Of a stretch of 13,167 nucleotides of DNA, positions 1-6,062 are shown in pieces. Position numbers and translations under genes: made by a program. The notes below the pieces were generated by a model, which had not been told where the DNA came from, searched no databases, and was given only the letters and a program-made list of their open reading frames with translations. The DNA comes from Sulfurimonas sp. (lineage in GTDB: Bacteria > Campylobacterota > Campylobacteria > Campylobacterales > Sulfurimonadaceae), in NCBI GenBank assembly GCA_002733945.2, contig NVXO02000004.1, positions 221,241 through 234,407 on the forward strand. Direction: 5' to 3'. How positions within the stretch are numbered: the first letter of the stretch is position 1; each line of letters starts with the position of its first letter.

Positions 1-81
1 AGTTTCATTTACTGAGAACCTGTTTAACTGATTTTTTATCTTCTGATTTTATGATAAGGGTTCCTTTGAATTTTAACTGAA

Positions 82-1053
82 TTATAGCTTTTTATTTTCT
101 AAAGAGGGTATAAAGTACATAACTGTCTCAAAAATTCCTTCCATATAGTGACGCAGATAGATTTTATAGTCGTCTCTAATATTTAAAACCAATTCAGGTA
201 TCTTATACCAATCTTCCGCTTTATGATAGATACAAATAGCAAGAACGGGATGAGAATCCAAAATAGTTCGTTTAGCACCGAGTATAGCATCTTGTTCGGC
301 ACCCTCAATATCAAGCTTTATAAAATCAACTTCTTCGTTAATAATGTTGTCAATTGTGTCAACTTCGACACTCTGCGTTCCTTTTCCATATATGGTGGAA
401 AATGACTTCTCTTCATTAAAGTAAAGAGTCTCTTTCTTACTTGAGACACCACAGGTTAGAAACTCTATGTTTTCATATGTAGCCAACTCGCGTTTGGCTA
501 TTCTAATATTCTCAGGTATTGGTTCTATGAGCCATATTTTAGCAAAGTCAGGATAGTTTTTGATAACTTCTTCTGCTGTGTCTCCAACATATCCACCACC
601 ATCAACAAAACGAATATTTTTTATATCAGGTACTATCTCCTTGTCAAAATACTGACCTAAATGATCATTTGTGAAACCTTCCATAAAGTTATAATCACTT
701 GAGATCTTAAAATTTATGACTTTTGTAAAAATCTCTTTTGATTTCTCATCAGATAAAAGCTCATAAGTTTGTAAGTACTTCTCTCGGTTTTTAGAAAAAT
801 TATCTTTAAAGTCACTTATAAAAGGAGGGGATACTAAATCAAAAGAGCTATATTTACAAAGTGCTTTATACGAGATGTTTTTAAAACCCATCTCATCAAG
901 TCTTTGTTTGACTTCTAAAGGGCTTCCTGTAGCTGTCCAAAGTATGATAGCATCAAGAGGTACATCCTCTATCTTTAAAATCTCTTTTTTTCGTGAACGC
1001 TGTACTCTAGAAAAATCATCAATGATTCCATCAACTTCTATAAACTTTTTCAC
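82..1053 (-). CDS. FkbM-family SAM-dependent methyltransferase (N-terminus uncertain)
   Basis: Read from the GTG at 1051-1053 this gives 323 residues. A Rossmann methyltransferase core of FkbM type occupies about residues 145-312: SAM-binding motif I FVDGGGYVGD (149-158), the acidic IEP after strand 2 (176-178), and the FkbM signature DFIKLDIEGAE (243-253), followed by LAICIYHKAEDWYKIP and a C-terminal LRHY...ETVMYF. The N-terminal part (IEVDGIIDDF, then VPLDAIILW) resembles the nucleotide-fold or sugar-related domain that precedes the core in many FkbM proteins. FkbM enzymes usually O-methylate sugars or small molecules; the substrate here cannot be told. The GTG has no Shine-Dalgarno and sits inside conserved-looking sequence, since the open frame continues upstream to the tmk stop, so the true protein is probably longer by about 30 residues. 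It is the last gene of the minus-strand operon seen here; the 81 bases beyond its stop hold nothing I can identify. Confidence 0.85.
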   Translation of the reverse strand: MKKFIEVDGIIDDFSRVQRSRKKEILKIEDVPLDAIILWTATGSPLEVKQRLDEMGFKNISYKALCKYSSFDLVSPPFISDFKDNFSKNREKYLQTYELLSDEKSKEIFTKVINFKISSDYNFMEGFTNDHLGQYFDKEIVPDIKNIRFVDGGGYVGDTAEEVIKNYPDFAKIWLIEPIPENIRIAKRELATYENIEFLTCGVSSKKETLYFNEEKSFSTIYGKGTQSVEVDTIDNIINEEVDFIKLDIEGAEQDAILGAKRTILDSHPVLAICIYHKAEDWYKIPELVLNIRDDYKIYLRHYMEGIFETVMYFIPSLENKKL

Positions 1054-1179
1054 ACTTTTTGTGAGTTTGTTTATACCAAGAATATACTTTTTAACATCCT
1101 GTGAGTGGATAAAAAGTTCTACTAACTCTTTATCCTTTTCATTGATATAGTCACTTTTAATTAGATTGATAGGTATTTC
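1054..1179 (-). other. Open in-frame N-terminal extension of the methyltransferase lacking a standard start codon
   Basis: Between the tmk stop (1180-1182) and the GTG at 1051-1053 the methyltransferase frame stays open for 42 codons and contains no ATG, GTG or TTG. The translation includes DKELVELFIHSQDVKKYILG followed by INKLTKS, which runs smoothly into VKKFIEVDGIIDDF. This is what the N-terminus of such proteins looks like: a short helix, then a YIxG strand-turn, then the IDDF motif. An ATG at 1140-1142 is in the wrong frame by one base. One more A in the A4 run directly after it (1136-1139 on the plus strand) would give M-K-K-D-K-E-L-V-E in frame and a 353-residue protein. An ATT start at 1159-1161 is another possibility, but no clear ribosome binding site precedes it. 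The frame is also the same as that of tmk. Confidence 0.6.
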
Positions 1180-1758
1180 TTATCTATTGATATTGTTTAA
1201 TATGCTTGTTGTGATTTCTTCACGGGAGAGTGTTGCATCTATCTCTATGAGTTTTATGTTTAGGAGGATTGTTGCTTCAATGATAGCATCTTGGATATCT
1301 AAAAGATACTTACTTCCACGAAGTTCTATTCCATCTAACTCTTTTTGAGAAAGTCTATACTCTAGCTCTTCTTTTGTTAAACGCAGCAAAAAAACTTTTT
1401 GTGGATATACACCATTAGTTGCGAAATCATTCAGAGAAACTATCTCCTGTGTTTTTAATTCACCTTGAGTGAGAGCATATGCCACACCACTTACAGCACT
1501 TCTATCACTTATAATCATTTTCGTATTTATATTTGGTTCTATTACCTTGAGCATATGTTCAGCGCGGTCTGCTAAAAAGAGTAGAAACTCAGCTTTTTTA
1601 CTCTCTACTCTTGCAGATAGAAGCATCTCTCTTATCTCTTTACCTATCTCAGTAGCCCCTGGTTCTTTTGTGATAATAGCATCAGGAAACTTTTTACTCA
1701 GGGCTTGTATCTGTGTACTTTTCCCCGCTGTATCTATACCTTCTAGTGCGATGTACAT
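1180..1758 (-). CDS. tmk: Thymidylate kinase (dTMP kinase)
   Basis: Phosphorylates dTMP to dTDP with ATP for dTTP supply; cytosolic. The 192-residue length is normal for the compact Campylobacterota form. It has the P-loop GIDTAGKST (7-15), the KEPG loop (31-34; followed by AT where most homologues have GT), FLADRAEH (61-68) that contacts dTMP, the ISDRS motif (83-87), and a LID region around SQKELDGIELRG (137-148). The ATG lies inside the end of coaD, overlapping it by 16 nt, and is preceded by TAGGAAA at a good distance, so translation is probably coupled to coaD. The same flgA-ubiX-coaD-tmk order occurs in Campylobacter jejuni, where hisS follows; here a methyltransferase follows in the same frame. 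Identification is firm. Confidence 0.95.
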   Translation of the reverse strand: MYIALEGIDTAGKSTQIQALSKKFPDAIITKEPGATEIGKEIREMLLSARVESKKAEFLLFLADRAEHMLKVIEPNINTKMIISDRSAVSGVAYALTQGELKTQEIVSLNDFATNGVYPQKVFLLRLTKEELEYRLSQKELDGIELRGSKYLLDIQDAIIEATILLNIKLIEIDATLSREEITTSILNNINR

Positions 1759-2240
1759 GTAGTCATATTTCCTATGATTTTTTGAACAGGCGCTGGTATT
1801 ATATGCTCAGTTTTTCCGTTAAACTTAAGCAGGTTACGAACAATAGATGAGCTTATAAAAGCATTTTGAAGTGTTGGCATAAGATATACAGTCTCTATAC
1901 TCGTGTCAAGAGAGTTATTTAAGTAACCTAGTTGTAGCTCATACTCAAAGTCACTCACAGCACGAAGACCACGAATCAAAACTCCAGCTTCATATTCATG
2001 TGCTAAATCAATAGTAAGGTTGTCAAATCCAACAACACGTACATTTTTTAAGTCTATTACAGCAGCTTTTGTCATTTCTATACGTTCTGTCAGTGAAAAC
2101 ATTGGTTTCTTATCCACTGAAGCAGCAACTGCAACTACTAGTTCATCAAAAAGTTTTGAAGCCCTCTGTATTATGTCAATATGACCATTTGTAACTGGGT
2201 CGAAAGTACCAGGATAAAGTGCTGTTTTTTTAGAGTTCAT
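1743..2240 (-). CDS. coaD: Phosphopantetheine adenylyltransferase
   Basis: Catalyses the reversible transfer of AMP from ATP to 4'-phosphopantetheine, the penultimate step of coenzyme A synthesis. The nucleotidyltransferase signature YPGTFDPVTNGH (9-20) carries the T/HxGH-type catalytic motif. RGLRAVSDFEYE (90-101) and ISSSIVR (129-135) are also typical. I chose the ATG at 2238-2240 (165 residues), because a GGA lies upstream of it and it begins 2 nt after the ubiX stop, close to the usual family N-terminus. An in-frame ATG four codons earlier (2250-2252) lies inside ubiX and has no Shine-Dalgarno. The last residues (NMTTCTSH) extend over the start of tmk. Identification is firm; the start is likely. 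Confidence 0.94.
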   Translation of the reverse strand: MNSKKTALYPGTFDPVTNGHIDIIQRASKLFDELVVAVAASVDKKPMFSLTERIEMTKAAVIDLKNVRVVGFDNLTIDLAHEYEAGVLIRGLRAVSDFEYELQLGYLNNSLDTSIETVYLMPTLQNAFISSSIVRNLLKFNGKTEHIIPAPVQKIIGNMTTCTSH

Positions 2241-2242
2241 TT

Positions 2243-2764
2243 CTATTTCCATCTTTTATATAAGTTGTTTTGTATACCAAGCAGATCAAACCATTTGCCA
2301 ATGACAAAATTTTCCATCTCATCGAGCGTCTGTTGTTCTGAGTAGTAAGCCATGACGGGTGGAGCTATAATAATACCAAGGGATGCTAGTTTTTGCATGT
2401 TTTCTAAGGCAATAGCTGAAAATGGCATCTCTCGCGGAGCAAGAATGAGTTTTTTCTGCTCTTTTATCATAACGGCAGCACATCTTGTAACGAGGTTATC
2501 TGAAATGCCACAGGCTATTTTTGCTAAGGTATTCATGGAACAAGGTGCGATAATCATAGCATCAGTACCAAAAGAACCAGAAGCTACACTCGCACCTATA
2601 TCATTGTTCTCATGTACTGTAACATCACCAAGTTCTTTACTTAAAACTGTTTTAGAATTCTCAGACATTATAAAGTGTTTTTGTACATCTTTTGGAAGTA
2701 ACGTTAGGACTTTTAAACCTAAATTTACCCCACTTGCACCACTAGTTGCTACAACAATTTTCAC
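2243..2764 (-). CDS. ubiX: Flavin prenyltransferase
   Basis: UbiX joins dimethylallyl phosphate to FMN to make prenylated FMN, the cofactor of UbiD-type decarboxylases. The 173 residues show TSGASG (7-12), the GSFGTDAMIIAPCSMNTLAKIA block, SDNLVTRCAAVMIKE, and LAPREMPFS, with the conserved Arg and Glu of the phosphate site, and they end in the usual LYKRW. The start is GTG at 2762-2764, directly abutting the flgA stop, with GGAG nine bases upstream. Campylobacterota are generally thought to make menaquinone by the futalosine route and not ubiquinone, so the likely client here is a UbiD-like decarboxylase of that route (inference). The enzyme family is sure; the pathway is less so. Confidence 0.93.
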   Translation of the reverse strand: MKIVVATSGASGVNLGLKVLTLLPKDVQKHFIMSENSKTVLSKELGDVTVHENNDIGASVASGSFGTDAMIIAPCSMNTLAKIACGISDNLVTRCAAVMIKEQKKLILAPREMPFSAIALENMQKLASLGIIIAPPVMAYYSEQQTLDEMENFVIGKWFDLLGIQNNLYKRWK

Positions 2765-3634
2765 CTATTTTATCTCCGCACTGTTTCTAGCAGTCACAAC
2801 TGCTTTTAATTTTTTACCTAAAGAATTAACAACTGTAATTCTCTCACCAAGTCGACCATTTTGTTTTGCTTTAGCTAAAAAAGATATGGCAATGTTTGAG
2901 TCTGTTACAACAACATTTATGGTTGCTCCACGTTTGACTAAAAAAAGACCTATAACATCCCGGTCAGTAAGGATAAAGTCTTTTTTAACTCTATGCTTTA
3001 CTTGAAGTGTAGCCTTCTTTATCTCTTGAAGTGGTAACGCTCTAAACTTTTGTAACATTATACTCTTTTTTTTAGCATTTAAAAAAGAGAGTTCATCATC
3101 TTTTTGTATCGTTTGTGTACTAATTATGACACCTATATGGGCTTTTACAAGATAGTTGAAGAATATCTTTTTATTATCATCTGTTTTAATGTTAATTATG
3201 CCTTTATTAGACAAGTGTGCCTTTTTATGTAGACTTATTTTATAGTTCTTGGGCATTTCATAAAGATATGAACGCGGTGAGACAGAGATACTGTGTATAT
3301 CGATATCTATATAGTTTTTTATATACACTTCTCGTAGGTATAACTTTAGCCTATCTATATTTATAGGACTTTCTTGTGTAAACTGTGTATAATTATGTTT
3401 AGAAGATATATTCTTGTATCCAAGACTATTGAGCTTGTGAAGTAGTGTTTTTGTTTTTATTCTTAATGAGTGTCTATTCTTATCTATATCAAAAAGTTTA
3501 AGATCTGAGCTTGAGTATTTTATAATGTCAGATACTAGAACATAGTTTTGTTGTATGACATAGTTACTTTTGAGTTGAGTATTTGCAGATAAGTGAAGTA
3601 AAAAAGTAAAAGATAAAATAAATAGTAGTTTCAT
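2765..3634 (-). CDS. flgA: Flagellar basal-body P-ring formation chaperone FlgA
   Basis: FlgA is a periplasmic chaperone that helps FlgI assemble into the P ring. The first 17-20 residues (MKLLFILSFTFLLHLSANT) form a Sec signal peptide with likely cleavage after Ala17. The C-terminal part, about 165-285, is the SAF/FlgA domain: ILTDRDVIGLFLVKRGATIN (221-240), then SFLAKAKQNGRLGERITVVN, then a KAVVT ending, the best conserved part of the family. The middle, about 25-160, is weakly conserved. The 289-residue length is longer than the enterobacterial protein but usual for this phylum. No convincing Shine-Dalgarno precedes the ATG, and a TATAAT lies only 7 nt upstream of it, so translation may be leaderless or may depend on a longer transcript from the tRNA gene. 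It heads the ubiX-coaD-tmk run; its stop touches the ubiX start. Confidence 0.9.
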   Translation of the reverse strand: MKLLFILSFTFLLHLSANTQLKSNYVIQQNYVLVSDIIKYSSSDLKLFDIDKNRHSLRIKTKTLLHKLNSLGYKNISSKHNYTQFTQESPINIDRLKLYLREVYIKNYIDIDIHSISVSPRSYLYEMPKNYKISLHKKAHLSNKGIINIKTDDNKKIFFNYLVKAHIGVIISTQTIQKDDELSFLNAKKKSIMLQKFRALPLQEIKKATLQVKHRVKKDFILTDRDVIGLFLVKRGATINVVVTDSNIAISFLAKAKQNGRLGERITVVNSLGKKLKAVVTARNSAEIK

Positions 3635-3641
3635 AAAATGT

Positions 3642-3647
3642 ATTATA
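3642..3647 (-). promoter_or_regulatory. Candidate -10 box for flgA
   Basis: A perfect TATAAT lies on the minus strand, 7 nt before the flgA ATG and downstream of the tRNA gene. There is no good -35, which is common for sigma-70 promoters in this phylum. A start site at the normal distance would fall at 3634-3635, on the ATG itself, so a transcript from here would be essentially leaderless. It could instead be a chance match in AT-rich DNA. Confidence 0.45.
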
Positions 3648-3680
3648 TCTTAGATAATTGGATTTTGTGTGTATGCTAGA

Positions 3681-3764
3681 TGGTACCAGAGATGGGATTT
3701 GAACCCACAAGCCGTGAGGCGGCGGATTTTGAATCCGCTATGTATACCGTTCCATCACTCTGGC
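3681..3764 (-). tRNA. tRNA-Leu(CAA)
   Basis: An 84-nt class II tRNA with encoded CCA. On the minus strand: acceptor GCCAGAG pairing with CTCTGGT (the first pair is G-U), a 3-bp D stem ATG/CAT with GG in the loop, anticodon stem GCGGA/TCCGC around the loop TTCAAAA with anticodon CAA (plus positions 3729-3731), a variable arm GCC-TCAC-GGC, the T arm GTGGG-TTCAAAT-CCCAT, discriminator A and CCA. The long variable arm together with A73 and CAA identifies leucine; it reads UUG. No terminator is visible between it and flgA, 46 nt downstream on the same strand. Confidence 0.97.
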
Positions 3765-3786
3765 GTTTGTGATTGTTAAAAATGAA

Positions 3787-3815
3787 ATAATAGTCATATA
3801 TTACTTAAAAGTAAA
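3787..3815 (-). promoter_or_regulatory. Probable sigma-70 promoter of tRNA-Leu
   Basis: On the minus strand, TTTACT (3810-3815) and TATTAT (3787-3792) are separated by 17 bases. The predicted start lies about 16 nt before the mature tRNA 5' end. This is the best match in the interval, but the DNA is very AT-rich, so it is only moderately supported. Confidence 0.45.
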
Positions 3816-3840
3816 TAAGATAATGCCGATTATGTAGGTA

Positions 3841-3856
3841 TGGAACTTTTATTGCT
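3841..3856 (+). promoter_or_regulatory. Sigma-54 (RpoN) promoter of flgL
   Basis: TGGAACTTTTATTGCT matches the -24/-12 consensus TGGCACG-N4-TTGCW at correct spacing, with GG at 3842-3843 and GC at 3854-3855. It fits even better the Campylobacter form GGAA-N6-TTGC. Only two consensus positions differ. The site lies 46 nt before the flgL start codon. Mid-class flagellar genes in Campylobacter and Helicobacter depend on RpoN with the activator FlgR, so flgL is probably controlled the same way. Confidence 0.85.
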
Positions 3857-3890
3857 AGATTTAACTTAACAATAAAACAAATAATTTTTC

Positions 3891-3896
3891 GGAGGT
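3891..3896 (+). promoter_or_regulatory. Strong ribosome binding site of flgL
   Basis: GGAGGT is a full Shine-Dalgarno, five bases before the ATG at 3902. It is the strongest in the window and fixes the flgL start. It fits the need for many copies of a hook-filament junction protein. Confidence 0.9.
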
Positions 3897-3901
3897 GCAT
3901 C

Positions 3902-5968
3902 ATGCGAGTTACCCAGAGTATGTACTATAATGATATTTTTGCAACAAACAATTCAAAGCTTAATAAGCAACTTTTTGATGTAAACAAACAGATAGCATCT
4001 GGATTAAAAATACAGTATGCTAGTGATGATGTTAGAACATTTACTGAAACTATGCGTCTTGATAATGAGTTAGCGACAATTGCTCAAACAAAAAAAAGTA
4101 TAGAGAGTGGTTATAAAGTCTCTAATCAAACAGATGTAACAATGAACGAGTTTACTGATAGTATGAATAGGATGAGAACTCTTTTAGTTCAAGCATCTAA
4201 TGATACAAATGACTCTACATCTAGAGATGCAATTTCAGCTGAGCTGAGAGGAATAGAAAAAAATCTTATCTCATTAGCAAATACATCTATTAATGGTCAG
4301 TTTTTGTTTTCAGGTTCTGCAATAGATATCAAACCAATTGCTGATGATGGAACATATAAAGGGAATAGCTTTTCAATGAATGCATTTTTAGGCTCTGACA
4401 ATCAACAAAAGTATAATATAACTGGTTCAGAACTCTTTTTAGGTGAAGAGACTCAAGTTAAAAGAAAAATCACTACTAATGTTGCACATTCAAATTTATT
4501 AGGGGGAGGTGCTCTCAGGGATTCAAGTTCAATGCGTGAACTTATGGGTGACAAGAATAGTGTGTCACCTAATACACCTGTTTTTTATCTACGAGGTACA
4601 AGAAGTGATGGAACTTCTTTTAAGGAAAAAATTGACACATTAAGTGATACTGATTCAATTAGTGATCTTTTAGCAAAAATAGAAAATATTTATGGAAACA
4701 ATACTGTAAATGTTTCATTAAATGACAGTGGCCAAATAGTTATAGAAGATAAACTAAAGGGTTCGAGTAAATTGGATTTTCATATGGTTGGTGCCATTGA
4801 TTATACTGATGGTACAGCAGGCTTTGCTGATGTGGGAGATATTGACACACTTGATATAGCAGGAGAGACAATATATCCACCTACAGGAGAACTCTATATC
4901 AAAGAGTTTTCAAAATCAGATTTAGTCTCTCCTACAACTATTGAGGGGTTAACATATGACAGAAATGATTTTATGCAAAAAGGTTCAACTCTTTCATCAA
5001 ATGTGCCGCAGGTTATAAAAGGGTATAACAAAACTGTTATTCCTTTTGGAGAGTTAAATAAAAATGCTTTTGCTACGGACTCAACTAAACTTTCTGATGT
5101 TGCTGATGCAAAAGAAATGATACCGGCTACGACTCCTAAAACATATAGTTTAGATGGAGTGCAATTGATTTCAAAAGGTACTGATATAAATGGAAATGTT
5201 GTAGATTTACAGATAGATTTAAAAGATGCAGGTTCTACATTTTCATTAAATGGTAGTGCACCATATAATATTTATAATGTTGATGGAACACAGGCAAATG
5301 CAAATGACATGACATATAAACAACTTATGGATGTTATAAATATGGCACAAACAACAACACTACCAATTACACCAGCTTCTCCAGATCCAGTAAAAGACTA
5401 TCAAGATGCAACAAAAGCAAGTACTTTTCTAGGAAATACTTCACTTACATATGATGGAAAAATACAATTTGAAGATATAAACAATGCAAAGACAAAAGCG
5501 ACAATGTCTCTGTATGATACAAATAGTAATGACTTTAGTATCGGGGCTGATGCTTCTGTTATGACATTTAATACCAATAATGCACTAACTGTACGTGACC
5601 CAAAAACTGATTTTTTTAAAGAGATAGATGAAATTATTAAAGCTGTTGAAAACTACAATAACAATCCTGATTCAAGTTCTCCTGATATTAGGAATGTAGG
5701 AATTCAAAATGCAATTACAATGATGGATGACTTACAAGATCATACATTTAGAACACAGTCTGTTGCAGGATCCCAGTCTAATACATTGAGTGATTCACTC
5801 GAAAGAGCAGGTATACTTGAAATAAGCACAATGAGTCTACGCTCATCTGTAATAGACACTGATTTAGCAGAGTCATCACTAAGACTTTCTCAGTTAACAT
5901 TAAACTATCAAGCAATGCTCTCAACTGTAGGTAAAGTTTCTCAACTAAGTTTGGTTAATTACCTCTAA
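3902..5968 (+). CDS. flgL: Flagellar hook-associated protein 3 (hook-filament junction protein)
   Basis: FlgL is exported through the flagellar type III apparatus and forms the second junction ring between hook and filament. The N-terminal ~140 residues are the flagellin-like helical region (MRVTQSMYYNDIFATNNSKL, then QIASGLKIQYASDD, then RMRTLLVQASNDTN and NGQFLFSG). The C-terminal ~80 residues hold the matching helices (LERAGILEISTMSLRSSVID, then DTDLAESSLRLSQLTLNYQA, ending LSLVNYL). The 688 residues are about twice the enterobacterial length. The extra ~400 residues between the helical ends are Thr/Ser/Asp/Asn-rich and should form surface domains; long FlgL is normal in Campylobacterota. 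No signal peptide is present, as expected for type III export. A sigma-54 promoter and a strong RBS precede it, so it is probably transcribed apart from the housekeeping genes beside it. Confidence 0.93.
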   Translation: MRVTQSMYYNDIFATNNSKLNKQLFDVNKQIASGLKIQYASDDVRTFTETMRLDNELATIAQTKKSIESGYKVSNQTDVTMNEFTDSMNRMRTLLVQASNDTNDSTSRDAISAELRGIEKNLISLANTSINGQFLFSGSAIDIKPIADDGTYKGNSFSMNAFLGSDNQQKYNITGSELFLGEETQVKRKITTNVAHSNLLGGGALRDSSSMRELMGDKNSVSPNTPVFYLRGTRSDGTSFKEKIDTLSDTDSISDLLAKIENIYGNNTVNVSLNDSGQIVIEDKLKGSSKLDFHMVGAIDYTDGTAGFADVGDIDTLDIAGETIYPPTGELYIKEFSKSDLVSPTTIEGLTYDRNDFMQKGSTLSSNVPQVIKGYNKTVIPFGELNKNAFATDSTKLSDVADAKEMIPATTPKTYSLDGVQLISKGTDINGNVVDLQIDLKDAGSTFSLNGSAPYNIYNVDGTQANANDMTYKQLMDVINMAQTTTLPITPASPDPVKDYQDATKASTFLGNTSLTYDGKIQFEDINNAKTKATMSLYDTNSNDFSIGADASVMTFNTNNALTVRDPKTDFFKEIDEIIKAVENYNNNPDSSSPDIRNVGIQNAITMMDDLQDHTFRTQSVAGSQSNTLSDSLERAGILEISTMSLRSSVIDTDLAESSLRLSQLTLNYQAMLSTVGKVSQLSLVNYL

Positions 5969-6024
5969 TTTAGACCTTTTTTATTGCAAAATGCCAAATA
6001 AATCCTTTATGGAATATTTTTGGC

Positions 6025-6030
6025 TATACT
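6025..6030 (+). promoter_or_regulatory. Candidate -10 box for ftsK
   Basis: TATACT lies 32 bases before the ftsK start codon, with a T-rich stretch just upstream and no good -35. A second AT-rich option (TATAAA, 6034-6039) is close by. The 94-base flgL-ftsK gap has a T run (5978-5984) without a strong hairpin, so some read-through from flgL is also possible. Confidence 0.4.
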
Positions 6031-6062
6031 TCTTATAAATTTACATTTATGGATTTATTAGT

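Noticed and set aside
1..81. Short repeats (two TTAACTGA copies) and an ATG at 6-8 on the minus strand that might begin the next gene.
   Set aside because: Only two codons are visible and the RBS is weak; the repeats are too short to mean anything in AT-rich DNA.
2352..3005. Long plus-strand open frame (217 codons) across ubiX and flgA.
   Set aside because: It is antisense to two well-recognised genes and resembles no protein family; both minus-strand genes have clear motifs.
6010..6025. Sigma-54-like TGGAAT-N6-GGCT before ftsK.
   Set aside because: Spacing is right, but the -12 element has G for the conserved T and the -24 lacks the C. FtsK is not expected in the RpoN regulon, and a TATACT overlaps it.
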